Below are positions 1-10,801 of a stretch of 64,000 nt of DNA, piece by piece. The notes beneath the pieces were generated by a model. That model had not been told where the DNA came from, made no database searches, and saw only the letters and a program-made list of their open reading frames with translations. Within the stretch, counting starts at the first letter, position 1; each line of letters begins with the position of its first letter. The stretch comes from Ctenosaura bakeri (Eukaryota > Chordata > Lepidosauria > Squamata > Iguanidae): NCBI GenBank assembly GCA_948474755.1, contig CAOLHI010001655.1, positions 124,001 through 188,000 on the forward strand. Direction: 5' to 3'. A program made the position numbers and the translations under genes.

Positions 1-1894
1 GAGGCGAGTCCGTCGACCTCTCGGAGGATGAGATCGAGGACGTTCCCCAACAGCGCCCGGACTCGCCTGTGGCAGACCCTCCAACCCTGGTGGAGGAGCG
101 CCACCGCCCTCTTAGCCGTCGCAGGTCGGCCGACCTGCAGCAGAGAGAGCCCTCTGCTTCTCCGGAGTGGCGTTCGACCTCCTTCAGGTCCCGGTCCCGC
201 TCTTCCGAGCGTCCGGTGGCCTCGCCGCCTCCGAGGGAGACAAGAGAGGAACAACCTCGCTCGTCTGCCTCAAGATACACCTCGGCGTCCTACGTGGCCA
301 GGTACGCGAGGGAATCTGAGTGGAGAGAGCGCCCGGCCTCCTATCGGTCCCATTCGCCATCGTACCGGGATCGGTACCATCGTGGCCCGAGTCGCTGGGA
401 GACCTTCCGGAGGTCCCGGTCACCTCGTCGACAGCGCGAATCGCGCTCGCCTAGAGGGGACGAGGCTCGGTACCGTCGACGCCGAAGCCGATCTCCGTCG
501 GACCGCCGCTCCTTCAGCCGCTCTCCCTCCCCTCGATATCATAGGGCGAGGGAGCCTTCACCACGGTATCGGGCGATATCGCCACCTCCTAGGGTCACGG
601 CGACGGCGACGCGCCCTACGGAGTCGGTGGTGACTGAGCGGGCTACGACGACGTCAGCCTGCCAGACTACCCCGGTCACCACCAAGAGGGTGAAGTCCGT
701 GGTCAGCCATCCCAAGCGGGACGCTGCTGCTACCACCGCCCCGGCTGCGGAGAAGCCTAGGAAGGCAACACCTGCGGCGACTACGAAGGAGCCGGAGAGC
801 GAGCGGCGAGAGGACTCACCGAGCTCGGAGTCGTACGACTCGAGTGCGGAGTCTGAGGTGTCTGAGGCGGCCCCCCAGGAGTCTCCTCCGTTGGGATTCG
901 GGGACCCGATCCCAGATTCTGCTCCAGAGGACGTCCACCAGTTCTCTGCGATGCTGCTCCGCATGGCCACTACCCTCGGCCTTAAGATCGCCGATGCGGA
1001 GCCGGAGGATGACGATCCAGCCTTCTCCGTTTTCGAGGAGAAGCGACCTTCCACGGCCCCGCTGCCTCTCCTGCCCCGGGTATCCAGACTGGTGAAGGCC
1101 GCCTGGGATAGACCGGCCTCGGCTCAGCCGATACCGCAGCGGTTAGAACACCTCTACAGGGTGCAGAAGGATAACGCCGGTTATCTATTTAATCACCCTG
1201 CACCGAACTCTGTGGTCGTCGAGTCCGCGCAGACGAAAGGCTCCGGCAGGCAACACACCACCCCGCCGGACAAGAGGGCAGGAAGTTGGACGCCTACGCA
1301 AGGAGGTTCTATTCGGCTGCCTCCTTGCAGATCAGGCTGTCCAACACTCAGGCTTGCCTCGCGGCATACCTGAAGAAGGTGCTCGATCGCCTGCAACCAG
1401 CGATGGAAGCGGTACCGGAGGACATCCGCCAAGCCTCCTCCGTGATCTTCAATGAGGCTATCTCCATCGCTCGGCACCAGATGGCCTCCTCCCGGCACGC
1501 AGTGGAGATCGCCTCCCGGGTCATGGCGGGATCCGTCGGCCTCCGCCGCCATGCTTGGCTTCGACCGGCCGACATCCAGGAGGACACCAGAAGGAGGATT
1601 GAAGATCTCCCCTTCGACGGTGAAGGCCTATTCAATTCGTCCACAGACGAAGCTTTGGACAATCTCGTCAAGGCGAGACTGACCGCAAAAAAGATCGGGC
1701 TGCAGCCGGCCACGCAGACCCGCAGGGCCTCCACCTTCCGACCATCCTGGCGACGATCTTCCACCTCGTCGTTCCAGCGTTCGGCCCAGTCTGGACAGTC
1801 GAGACCGTCCTCCGGCTCATCGGCCAGACGCACGATTAGGCGGCGCCCGCCTTCGTCGAAGAAGTCCTCCTCCGAGACAAAGTCTCGGTTTTGA
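1..1894 (+). pseudogene. DIRS Gag-like ORF1, frameshifted, 5' end outside window
   Basis: The frame is open from base 3 and runs to about 1273. It continues one frame over from about 1274 to 1894. The N-terminal part is very rich in Arg-Ser dipeptides with acidic Ser/Glu stretches, resembling an RS domain. The C-terminal part (about residues 400-600) is helical with an Ala/Leu/Arg pattern and ends in a second basic Ser/Arg tail. The two parts look like one protein split by a single missing base, because sense resumes at once in the new frame. Its role by family analogy is a nucleic-acid-binding structural protein. No zinc knuckle was seen. The shorter ORFs on the opposite strand are shadows of this biased composition. 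Confidence 0.8.
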
Positions 1895-1895
1895 C

Positions 1896-3808
1896 GTGCC
1901 TGGCAGGACCCGCCAATACCCACTCTTCAGCCTACCATCAGCGCTCGGAGACCGACCGACTCTCGCTCGACACCTAGCGGAGTGGCAGTATGTCACTACG
2001 GACTCTTGGGTGCTTTCCATCGTCCGTCTTGGCTACGCCATCGAGTTTCTCGATATTCCTCCTCGCGGCGTTTATTACTCCACGCCGTCGAGTCCGGCCC
2101 TCCTGGAAGAGATCCAATCCCTCCTCCAGAAAGGGGCGATCGAGCGGCTCCCGCAAGAGGCCAAGACCACCGGCTTCTTCTCCAGGTACTTCACGGTACC
2201 GAAAGCCGACGGTACCCTCCGGCCGATCCTAGACCTCAGAGGGGTGAACTACTACATCCGCCCCAAAAGGTTCAAGATGGTCACGATACCGTCGATCCTA
2301 CCCTTCCTACATCGAGGGGACTGGTTCGCCTCCATCGATCTCCGAGACGCATACTTCCATATCGCCATTCGCCCGCAGCACAGACGGTACCTCCGCTTCG
2401 CAGTCGACGACACCTGTTACCAGTACAAGGTGCTGCCGTTCGGACTCTCGACTGCCCCAAGGGTCTTCACCAAGTGCATGGCCCCGGTGGTATCCTACCT
2501 GCGGACGAAGGGCGCTTCCGTCTTCCCCTACCTCGACGATTGGCTGTTGGTGGCGTCCTGCAAACAGAGACTTACCACGACGTCCACATGATGTTGTCAC
2601 TCCTGACCCGCCTTGGTCTACGAGTGAATCCGAAGAAGTCCCACCTCGAGCCGGCGAGGATCTTGGACTTCATCGGGGCGACGCTCGACTCGACCTCCGC
2701 CAGGGCGTACCTACCAGAGTCTCGAGCACAAACTTTGATCCGGGCCGCCGCTCACGCTCGTACGGCCCCGACGTTATCTGCGAGAAGCGTCCAGCAGCTC
2801 TTGGGCTACATGGCTGCGACGACCGCTGTGACATATCTCGCCAGGCTGAGAGCAAGACCTCTTCAACACTGGTTCGTCCGCATATTCGACCCCCTGCGAG
2901 ACGAACAGACACTCCGACTGCAGCTGCCGGGAGACGTCCGCTCATCCCTCCGATGGTGGCAGTCGCGACGCAATCTCATGTCGGGGATGCCTTTCCAACA
3001 GCCGACACCGAAGGTGACGGTAACGACCGACACCTCCCTGTATGGATGGGGTGCCCACTGCGGCGATCTCAGAGTCCGCGACAGATGGACCGACGACGAG
3101 ACCGCTCTCCATATCAACGCGCTGGAGCTGCTTGCCGTCTGGAAAGCCCTACGGGCGTTCCGCCATGCCGTGGCGGGGCGCACGGTCCTGATTCTGACGG
3201 ACAACACCACCGCTGTCTGCTACATCAACAGACAAGGTGGGACTCATTCCACGACCCTGCTCGACATCGCGCTCGGCCTGTGGGAATGGTGCATTCGCCT
3301 GCACACGCATCCCGTGGCGGTTCACCTGGCCGGGCAGGAGAACACCACGGCAGACGCCCTCAGCAGGGACACCTCATCCCATCACGAATGGTCTCTCTCC
3401 GGAGAGGCGTTCAGACTGATTCGGGACCGCTGGGGCGAACCATCGATCGACCTCTTCGCGACCAGGGAAAACGCGAAGTGTCGCCGATTCTGTTCCAGAG
3501 CGGGCCACGATCGTGCCTCCATCGGGGACGCTTTCCAGTTTCCGTGGACCGGGGAACTCCTCTACGCGTTCCCGCCGTTTCCGCTGCTCGGCCGGACGAT
3601 ATCGAAGATCCTCGCCGACCGAGCCGACGCGATCCTGGTAGCCCCGTACTGGCCGAGGCAACATTGGTTCGCACCCCTGCTACAAGCCGCGCGAGACGAC
3701 CTGCTCCGGTTGCCACCGACACCGGACCTGCTCTCCCACTCCGGCGGCCGAGTCCTCCATCCGGACCTGCCACGCCTGGCCCTCCATGCCTGGAGGATAT
3801 CGCACTAG
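1896..3808 (+). pseudogene. DIRS reverse transcriptase / RNase H / methyltransferase-like polyprotein, one frameshift
   Basis: Frame 3 from 1896 to about 2565 carries the RT: a VPKADGTLRPILDLRGVN finger motif, the SIDLRDAYFHI block, the LPFGLSTAPRVF block and the catalytic YLDDWL box. Sense then shifts to frame 2 and continues to the stop ending at 3808. RNase H follows with TDTSLYGWGAH, the ELLAV helix, LTDNTTAVCYINRQGG and HLAGQENTTADALSR. Next comes SIDLFATRENAKCRRF, typical of the DAM-like methyltransferase domain of DIRS elements. The shift near 2565 is a one-base indel between the YLDD box and the RT thumb, so the ORF as read is inactive. The 3' end overlaps the recombinase ORF, as in other DIRS elements. 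Catalytic residues of RT and RNase H are otherwise present. Confidence 0.88.
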
Positions 3809-4821
3809 ACGATCCCGTGCTCGGTACCGTCCTCGTCGCGGCCAGGAAGGAATCCACCCGTCGCAACTATCAATACAAGTGGCGACGCTTCCTGACCTTC
3901 GCTAACGAGAGGAGTGAGCCGGTATCGCCCGCGGGGCTCTCGACCGTCCTGCACTTCCTCCTGCACCTCCGGCAACAGGGCCTGGCGTTTCCATCCCTGA
4001 AGGTGTATCTCTCCGCGATCGTGGCATACCAACCGCCACGATCTGCTGCCTCGGCCTTCTTCAGGAACGATACCGTTAAGCGGTTCCTGAAAGGACTTCA
4101 TCATCTCTACCCGCCGGTATCGCCGCCGCTACCGCCGTGGTCCCTCTCGCTGGTGCTCTCGCAGCTGACGAAGCCGCCCTTCGAGCCGATGGCGACCTCG
4201 GATGACAGGCTCCTGACAATGAAAACTGCCTTCCTGGTAGCGGTGACCTCAGCGAGGCGAGCGGGTGAGATCACAGCTCTTCGTTCCGATGAGCCCTTCA
4301 CGGTCTTCCACAGGGACAAGGTGGTCCTGAGACCTGACATCTCGTTCCTGCCAAAGGTGGTGTCCAGTTTCCATCTCAACCAGGATATCATCCTGCCTGC
4401 CTTCTTCCCGAACCCGACGACACCGTTGGAGCGGTCCCTCCACTCCCTGGACGTGCGTCGGGCATTGGCTTTCTACAAGGACAGGACTGCTTCCTTCCGA
4501 CAGACGCCGCATCTCTTTGTTTGCTATGGGCGACGTCGGAGGGGCCTAAAAGTGTCCACCCAGCGCTTCTCCAAGTGGGTGGTGAGGACTATTGAACTGG
4601 CGTATGAGCTTGCGAGGAAGCCTCCGCCAGTCCTGCTTCGAGCCCACTCCACCAGAGCGGTGGCTACTTCTGCGGCCCTCCTGCGAGGAGTTGACCTGCA
4701 TGAACTCTGCCGTGTGGCGACCTGGTCCCAACCATCGACCTTCGTGCGCCACTACAGGCTCGACTGCCGGTCGCGCAGAGATGCCCGGTTTGGACGTGAG
4801 GTGTTGGCTTCCGTGCTGTAG
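3760..4821 (+). CDS. DIRS tyrosine recombinase (YR)
   Basis: This is the C-terminal ~350 codons of a long open frame. The upstream part of that frame only overlaps the RNase H ORF and is not meaningful protein. The true start is not fixed, so it is placed in the overlap before the stop at 3808. An N-terminal SAM-like DNA-binding region begins around AARKESTRRNYQYKW. The catalytic fold shows the first Arg in the TSARRAGEI motif, the AHSTR box (His-x-x-Arg) and the nucleophile Tyr in TFVRHY. These residues match the Arg-His-Arg-Tyr tetrad of tyrosine recombinases. By family, the enzyme inserts circular DIRS cDNA without target duplication. The frame is intact from 3808 to the stop at 4819-4821. 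Confidence 0.87.
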   Translation, partial: SGPATPGPPCLEDIALDDPVLGTVLVAARKESTRRNYQYKWRRFLTFANERSEPVSPAGLSTVLHFLLHLRQQGLAFPSLKVYLSAIVAYQPPRSAASAFFRNDTVKRFLKGLHHLYPPVSPPLPPWSLSLVLSQLTKPPFEPMATSDDRLLTMKTAFLVAVTSARRAGEITALRSDEPFTVFHRDKVVLRPDISFLPKVVSSFHLNQDIILPAFFPNPTTPLERSLHSLDVRRALAFYKDRTASFRQTPHLFVCYGRRRRGLKVSTQRFSKWVVRTIELAYELARKPPPVLLRAHSTRAVATSAALLRGVDLHELCRVATWSQPSTFVRHYRLDCRSRRDARFGREVLASVL

Positions 4822-4857
4822 GACCTGACCCGCCGTCCGACCGGTAAGCTACACAGT

Positions 4858-5193
4858 CTCCTAGTGTATGAAGGCACAGAGACCACGAAGAAGAAGAACA
4901 GGTTGCTTACCTGTAACTGTGGTTCTTCGAGTGGTCATCTGTGCCATCATACACACCCGCCCTTCCTCCCCTCTTTCTCAGGTCCCTGTAGGTTCTACGG
5001 CGGACGACAGAACTGAGGAGAGACCGTTGCTCGGCGGGAGGAGCATGCGCAGTACCGGCGTGGGGGAGGGGTTCCCGCCAAGCGAACAAGCTCTAGAAGT
5101 TTCCGAACGCTACCGCGCAGGCGCTAAAGCTCCTAGTGTATGATGGCACAGATGACCACTCGAAGAACCACAGTTACAGGTAAGCAACCTGTT
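4858..5193. repeat. DIRS internal complementary region and right inverted terminal repeat
   Basis: Bases 4897-4953 and 5137-5193 are perfect reverse complements over 57 bp, separated by 183 bp. A degraded direct copy of the first part of the right arm (the segment with ctcctagtgtatg) also lies at 4858-4896. This arrangement fits the internal complementary region plus right ITR that DIRS elements use to circularise their cDNA. The spacer is GC-rich and contains gcatgcgcag and cgcgcaggcgc, which resemble NRF1-type promoter sites. That reading is inference only. Confidence 0.88.
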
Positions 5194-7200
5194 CATTTTT
5201 CTGTATTCAGTCCTGATGATAATTTCTTGTCACAAGTACAGCTTATGCATCAGGACAACAAAATGTTGTGACATACCAATTTCTTTAAAAGAGATCCATA
5301 GTTTTTCATGATCTATACAGCCAAAAGCTTTGCTATCATCTATAAAGCACAAGCTGATTTTCTTCTGAAATTCTTTGGTATGCTCCATTATCCAAGGTAT
5401 ATTTGCAATATGACCCCTAGCGCTTCTTTTTCCAAACCCTGCTTGGACAGCTGGCATGTCTTGCTCCATATATGATAAAAGTCTTTGTTGTAGAATTTTG
5501 AGCATCACTTTACTTGCTTGAGAAATTAATGCAATGGTCCACCTGCAATCTATGGTGTCTACTTTTTGGGGGACTGGATTGTATATTGAGCATTTTCAAC
5601 CTGTCGGCCATTTCCCCCCCATATTTGCTGACAGATTTTAGTTAGACTAGACTAGATTCTGTTGCTGTAGCTTTAAGCAACTGAATTGGTATGCCATCTG
5701 TTCCTAGTGATTTATTTCTTCCAAGTGCTCTGAGTAAAACTTCCACTTCATTTTCTAACATTGTAGTTTCACCTTCAAATGATTCTTCCTGGGATGAATC
5801 TGTCATTTTTTCATCTCTTGTATACAGTTCTTCAGTATATTTCCATCAGCTTTTTATTTGTACTCGGTCTTGTGCATTCCTCTGCTGGTCGTACAGCATC
5901 CCCATTCTAGCTTTAGATTTCCTTTAATTTCTTAAGTCTTGTGGAAGAAGTTTTTTGTTCTTCCATTTTTTGGTGTTACTTTTTTTTTTTTACTTTGCAT
6001 TTATTATTATACTAGTTCTCTTTGTCTCTGCACATAAGCCGCTGAACAGTACATTCAGGATCTTGATTCTATTTCTGTCCCCTTTTACTTTTGCTTCACA
6101 TCTGTCATTAACTGCTTGAAGAGTTTCACCTGTCATCCATTGAAACTTCTTCTCTCTCTCTCTCTCTCTCTCACTGCAGATAGTCTTTTTGCATTCCTTC
6201 CTGTCTATGTCCCTGGCTTTAATCCAGAGTCCTTCTGGATCCCATTCAATTAGGCTTAATAGTGCAAATCTATATTTCTATATTATCTTTAAATTCTATG
6301 GAGACATTCTTCAAGTTGTATTTTGGCACAATGGTTCGTTCAGCGTTCTTCTTTAGCTTTACTCTCATAACTAATTTTTGATAGTTGCTGTTCATGGTCT
6401 GTGTCACAATCTGCTCCTAGTCTTGTTTTTGCAAAAAGGATAGAACTTCTCCATCTTCTGGTTCCAATTATGTAGTCTATTTGATTTCTATATTGGCTCT
6501 CAGGTAAGGTCCGCATATGCAGTCAGCTCTTTGGTTGTTTGAAAAATGTGTTTGTCATAAACAAACTGTTGGCTTTATAAAATTCAATCAGTTATTGCCT
6601 TGCTTCATTTCTTGATCCTATGGCAAATTTGCCTCCAATCTTTTATTCTGTTCTTTCACCTACTTTTACATTTCAATCACCTATGAGTAACAAGAAATTC
6701 TATTTTGATGCACAATCAGTTTCTTTCAATCTTTCAGTTTCTTCTTCTGCTTCTGCAGTTGGAGCATAAACTTGGATTATGGTTACATTGATGATTTTTC
6801 TCTGAAGTCTCCTTGATATGATTCAGTCAGACTTTGCATTCTATACTTTGACTGCTTTTGTTACATCTCTTCAAATTATTAATGCCACCCCACTTTTTCT
6901 TAGACTTTGATTGAGTGAAACGCTTCTCCCTCAAACTGTCCCATTCCTATCCATTTTAGCTCACTCACCCCAAGTACTGCAATGTTTATATGCTCCATTT
7001 ATTGTTTTAATATGTCTAGTTTCCCCAGATTCATGCTTCTCACATTCCATGTTCCTTTAACATGGGTTGTACAGCTTCGCATTTCCCTTTCATCTCTGAA
7101 CATGTTAACAGCTGAATATCCTTTTGGCTTCAGTCCAATAGCATCATTAGCCACAGTGCTACTTGTAGTTGACCTCTGCTGTAACTTAGTAGCTTATTGA
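5194..7200 (-). pseudogene. RTE/BovB LINE, endonuclease and partial RT, decayed
   Basis: Minus-strand translation starts with an RTE-type endonuclease N-terminus (about 6900-7090: GTWNVRSMNLGKLD, then ELKWIGMGQFEGE). It continues through the RNQIDYIIGTRRWRSS block (about 6440-6510) and enters the RT (5230-5508), where GHIANIPWIMEHTKEFQKK and SLCFIDDSKAFGCIDHEKLW match BovB. Many stops and frameshifts break it. The RT is cut off at 5194 exactly where the DIRS element ends, so the DIRS inserted into this LINE. The rest of the RT should lie beyond the left edge. Sequence up to about 7440 may be the element's 5' UTR. Confidence 0.8.
6150..6173. repeat. (CT)n microsatellite
   Basis: A short CT run sits inside the decayed BovB LINE. 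Confidence 0.9.
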
Positions 7201-7602
7201 GTGCTAACTAGCCTGAGAGTTTCAGCTTCTGGTACTATCACTTGTTTCACTTTGGATTGCCTGACTGTACGGTTTTTGTGAAAAAGACTTTCAAAAGGGT
7301 TTTACTGTGCCTCCATCTGAGCACTGCTAACAAGCATTAGCTATGGTGACACTGCTGTTGTGTCTGAGAGATCCTTTGCCACTGTCATGCCCCACTGCCG
7401 CTGCATACCAGTTTGGCACATTTAGTCTGCTTCTTCAGCAAAAGCCTGTCTGACATGGAAAACCTTACCAACAGCATTCGGTTATAATTGCAATATGAAA
7501 CCTGGAGCTAATTGTCCATTAAGCACAAGAGAACATGGGAGGTAGAACAATATAAATTTTTCCCATCAAAATTGGTATGAACTGCAGGAGAAAGTTACTC
7601 AC
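7200..7602. other. Unassigned sequence between BovB and lectin exon
   Basis: The right part (7445-7602) is unique-looking intron sequence. The left part may be BovB 5' UTR. I looked here on the minus strand for the last lectin exon and saw no W-I-C ending. Confidence 0.5.
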
Positions 7603-7715
7603 AGTGTGTTATTTAATGGGGAGCCTTCTACCCAAGACCATTCACTTGTAAAGGGAACGGCAGTCAGTCCAAGCCATAGCAGTTGTCCCCCATCAGTCAT
7701 ACGCTGTATGAAGTC
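7603..7715 (-). CDS. C-type lectin receptor exon, middle of CTLD
   Basis: 113 nt: 37 codons plus two bases. The acceptor is cttatttcttggcag and the donor is CT|gtgagt. It opens with DFIQRMTDGG, carries the CTLD signature LLWLGL, then SEWSWVEGSPLNNT. This corresponds to the WIGL...W-x-W-x-dGs region of the lectin fold. An N-N-T glycosylation sequon sits at the end. It starts in phase 0 and so follows directly from the EEL end of the previous exon, exactly as in KLRB1-type genes. It ends in phase 2, so one more exon carrying the final two cysteines is required. None was found between here and the left edge, which is filled by BovB and DIRS sequence. Confidence 0.87.
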
Positions 7716-7824
7716 CTGCCAAGAAATAAGTCCATAGATTTTCAGGAGATGCGCTTATACATTAACAGAGGCATAGTCTGTACATATCCAACAGATCATC
7801 ACGGCAGAGTGTGTATGCTATTCA

Positions 7825-7965
7825 GGGCTTGGAAAAGTAACTTTCCTGGACTACATGTCCCAGAACTCCCCAACAAGTATGTCCATGCTATATTAGGGAT
7901 TCTAAGGAAAAAAAGTAACGTTTCCAAATTCTGGTATGAATTCTCTTCCCTTAGGCTTCTATACC
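7825..7965. mobile_element. Short palindromic MITE (lectin intron)
   Basis: The arms read cttggaaaagtaactttcctggactaca and, inverted, gggattctaaggaaaaaaagtaacgtttccaa. This is a decayed palindrome of a type common in squamates. It lies between the two lectin-domain exons. Confidence 0.55.
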
Positions 7966-8729
7966 GCAGCTACTTCCAAGGGAATCCACAGTGCTGAACT
8001 ACTTTAAAGAAATTGTGGAGGAAAAAAGTAATGGGGTAGTGGTGTAAGGGGTGCCCTGAGATGGAACCAGGGTTCCTTAGAAACATAGGGTGCTGTGAGA
8101 GGTCACCAGGGGTTTTGCAAGAGATTATGAGTGATTTTTTTTAAAAAAAGCTGTAGATATAATAATTTTTATGCAGATATTTCTTGACTTGAAAATTATT
8201 TCAAGGATTGCTCCAGGATAAAAATATAAAAATGGCTGGCTCAGAATTTGCCATAACCTTTTTTTTTTTTTTGGAGTAGTGAGCAGCTTCACAGGGTGCA
8301 AAGACTGCACAAATGCCATTTCCTACTCAACCACTCATTCCCTGCAGGCTGCACTTTGACTTAATCCAAAACTAGAAGTGGCTAGAAGGTCACATATAGG
8401 CCATTTCCTTTTTGGCGGGAAGTGTTGGCAGGGGAGGCACAAAGTGCAGGGTGCATCATTTTAGCCAAGAACAACAGATGTGCAATTCTCTGTTTTTCTA
8501 ATATATCTAATATTTTCTAATATAAATCACGCTGCCTCAGAGAAGATCCCATGGGAACCAATTTTGGTTTCTTTCCAGCATCAAGTCAAAACATGGCCTT
8601 TTATGAAAGCCCTGAGGGTCTAATTTAATTTTTCCCAAAATGAATGCATCAGTGGTTTAACCTGTTTTATCCTTTTAAACTTTTTTAACCTATTATATTG
8701 CTTAATATGCTTTAGATTATATAAGTCTA

Positions 8730-9115
8730 AATACCCACCAACTGTCCTGATTTGGCAGGAGCAGTCCTGATTAATCCTTTGTTGTCCCACTTTTTCAACT
8801 GCTTTAAACATTTCCCAGTTTCTCTTTTCTCCTCCCACTTTCCCCACTTTGTCCTCAGTTTATCTTAACTGTAGCAGACTAAGTTCACAGTGCAGAAGTA
8901 GTTTGCACTCAGTGAACTCAGCAGCGGGACAGAAAAGGGCATGAAATCTTGCCCTTCCCACTAGGCTCAGGCAAAAGCAAACTGCTGCGGCCTCTCCTAG
9001 CTTGTGTTTTCTTGCTCGTTAATAACTTTTGACATCTTTACAGCATTCTGATGTTGCTTAGCTGCACATGTCCCAATCTTCATCTCTGAAATGGTGGAGA
9101 GAATGTAAGTTATTT
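8730..9115 (+). repeat. Unclassified interspersed repeat, copy 1
   Basis: It shares an ordered series of blocks with 11150-11520: tcctgatt...ggtcctgattaa-like start, ttgtcccac, cccagttt, agtttgcactca, cccttcccactaggctcaggcaaaagcaaact and catgtcccaatctt. No coding, TIR or tail was recognised. The two copies are clearly diverged, so the family is old. Confidence 0.6.
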
Positions 9116-9208
9116 AAACATATCATATCTGGAATTGTTTTACATTGTTTTCCCTGTACAACATATTTGGATCCCATGACATAGGCAGGATGAAAAAAAA
9201 GTTAAACA

Positions 9209-9210
9209 AA

Positions 9211-9241
<31 letters not shown>
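9209..9241. repeat. (GT)n microsatellite
   Basis: A run of about 15 GT units. The Cys-Val reading frames across it are artefacts. Confidence 0.95.
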
Positions 9242-9358
9242 ATGAAGAGACTCTGGGGGGTCACAGGAATGACCTTGATGATCCACATGTGGCCAATGGG
9301 CTTCATTATTCATTATTCCTCCCATACCAAGATGCATGTGACATAATAGTACACCATG

Positions 9359-9558
9359 GGCCTTCCTGCCCTATACTGTTATAGTGCTGTTATTCCACTT
9401 TCAACATCCTGTGGAATTCTGAGGTTTGTAGTTTCCTGAGGCCAAAGAGCTCTCTGGCTGAAGCTTCCAAATGCCCCTCCCTAAACTACAAACCCCAGGA
9501 TTCCACAGGATGTTGAAAATGGAATAACAGCACTATAACAGTGTAGTGAGGAAAGGCC
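9359..9558. mobile_element. Palindromic GGCC-ended MITE, copy A
   Basis: A long imperfect palindrome: ggccttcc...actgttatagtgctgttattccactttcaacatcc, and the same inverted near 9500-9558. The centre contains aaagagctctctggctgaag. It is the first of at least seven copies or fragments of one family in the window. It has no coding capacity. Confidence 0.85.
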
Positions 9559-9559
9559 C

Positions 9560-10140
9560 CACGTTTGAAAGTACAGGGATTGGTAGAGATTATACAGTCA
9601 TTGCCATGGGAATGCACTGAAGCCAGTCCATGACATGTGCCATTGCACGACATCATCACGGTGCCGCCCCTATCACATCCCTAGCCGTCGCGACAGTGCT
9701 CTAAACCATTGCCAGAAAAAATCCAATAATGTGCAATGATTATGTTGCCGGTGGCCATGTGGAAAGGACAGAAGTGCTATCAAGTGCTTTCTTCCTCAGT
9801 GCAACACAGGAAGAGGCCGGCTGCACTGCAGAAGAAAGAAGCATGTCCCAAATGCTACCCATCCACTGGCAGCCAGGTGTGGTGGGAAGCATTTGAGTCC
9901 TGCTTTCATCTCGGCATGGGATCCAGGCATGGTGTGGAGAGGGCCTTCAACATTCTTGTCCTGATCATTTATTTATCATTTATTTTATTTATTGCATTTA
10001 CATGTTGCCTTTCCTTCCATCCAAGGTGGCATATAACTTTTCCTTTAACCTACTTGGTCAGGCATCAACTGCACAGGGAGAAACAGATTCATTCTGGTGG
10101 TGATCGGAGCATGGCTGAATGACATTTCCATCAAATTTGG
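9560..10140. other. Intron sequence with a decayed LINE/SINE 3' tail
   Basis: 9955-10030 resembles the inverted 3' end of an L2/CR1-type element (tttatttattttatttattg...ccaaggtggcatataa). The rest is unassigned. The 128-aa ORF here shows no recognisable domain. Confidence 0.35.
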
Positions 10141-10214
10141 TGGTGGTGAGTGATCAAGGCAGAAGAAATTGCTTAGTTAAGTGCACTTAAGTATAATTAA
10201 GTATAAGTCATACT

Positions 10215-10340
10215 TTCTCAGCTCCAGAGGAAGGAAAATACAACCCCCCTCTGAAGACACCTGGCCAAGAAAACCTCATGATAAGTTCACCTTAGGGCCG
10301 CCGTAAGTCAGAAATGACTTGAAGGCACACAACAACAAGT
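10215..10340 (+). mobile_element. Sauria-type SINE, 3' part
   Basis: It ends in ggccgccgtaagtcagaaatgacttgaaggcacacaacaacaa, the BovB-like tail of Sauria SINEs. The tRNA-like head is missing. It lies about 300 bp downstream (in gene direction) of the lectin 1 exon. Confidence 0.85.
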
Positions 10341-10646
10341 ATAGGCTTATTTAATTAAGTAGCTGGATTCCAACCAATATCATTTTCTAAGAATTATGGG
10401 CAGTTGTCCAACAGTCCCTTGCCACTGACACCACCGCTTCAGGAAAAAAAGGAATCTGACAGAGTTCAAGTCAGACAAATAATTCAAATATTTGTAAACT
10501 TGAATCATTTATACAACTCTCCTAATATAGATCAGTACAGCATGAAATTGGGATCTTTCAGACAAAGGATTACAGTTTGTTTGTTTTTTGTAACACAGAA
10601 AATGCACAGAGTTGACTATTCAGATCTTGAGGCTATCATTACGTAC

Positions 10647-10801
10647 CAGTTCTTCTTTCTCCTTTATCACTGCCAGCTGAGAAACTTTTGCTGTGCAGTC
10701 ATAGTGACTCTTGTTCCATGTCTGCTTTTCTCTGGAGATCCAGTAGCACTTATCCTCATGGCGCAACCAGGTTTCAGGGCAGAGTTTGCATGTTGAGTTC
10801 T
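10647..10801 (-). CDS. C-type lectin receptor exon, start of CTLD
   Basis: 155 nt: two bases completing a split codon plus 51 codons. The acceptor is ataattcag|AG and the donor is CTG|gtacgt. The peptide begins NSTCKLCPETWLRHEDKCYW, the hallmark C-x-x-CP-x-x-W-(n)-KCY start of a long-form CTLD. It continues with a W, a conserved Cys in HYDCTAK, and QLAVIKEKEEL, matching the usual L-x-x-I-x-x-x-E-E-L end. Two N-glycosylation sequons are present (NST and NKS). The exon boundary at EEL is the conserved one in NK-receptor genes. The overlapping longer plus- and minus-strand ORFs here are artefacts in other frames. Confidence 0.9.

Larger units (their letters stand above)
1..5193 (+). mobile_element. 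DIRS-type tyrosine-recombinase retrotransposon, right part
   Basis: The segment carries, in order, an RS-rich Gag-like ORF, a reverse transcriptase/RNase H/methyltransferase-like ORF, a tyrosine recombinase ORF and a terminal inverted-repeat structure. That order is diagnostic of DIRS elements, which integrate through a recombinase instead of a DDE integrase. The element is clearly richer in G+C than the AT-rich DNA that follows it. The left end lies outside the window because the Gag frame is already open at base 1. The right end is placed at 5193, where the inverted repeat stops and an interrupted BovB LINE resumes. Damage seen is light: one apparent single-base frameshift in the Gag frame and one in the RT frame, which suggests a fairly recent insertion. 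It is not autonomous as read. Confidence 0.93.

Noticed and set aside
2953..3750. N-terminal half of the 622-codon frame ending in the recombinase
   Set aside because: It overlaps the RNase H coding frame and has no sensible motif; only the part from about 3760 looks like recombinase.
1..4830. Many ORFs on the minus strand and in alternative frames of the GC-rich DIRS region
   Set aside because: They overlap clear Gag, RT and recombinase frames and show no domains. High GC with few stop codons explains them.
7580..7597. A 21-base intron from gtgagt to ctcctgcag after the lectin 2 exon
   Set aside because: Too short for a vertebrate intron, and the downstream sequence shows no CTLD ending.
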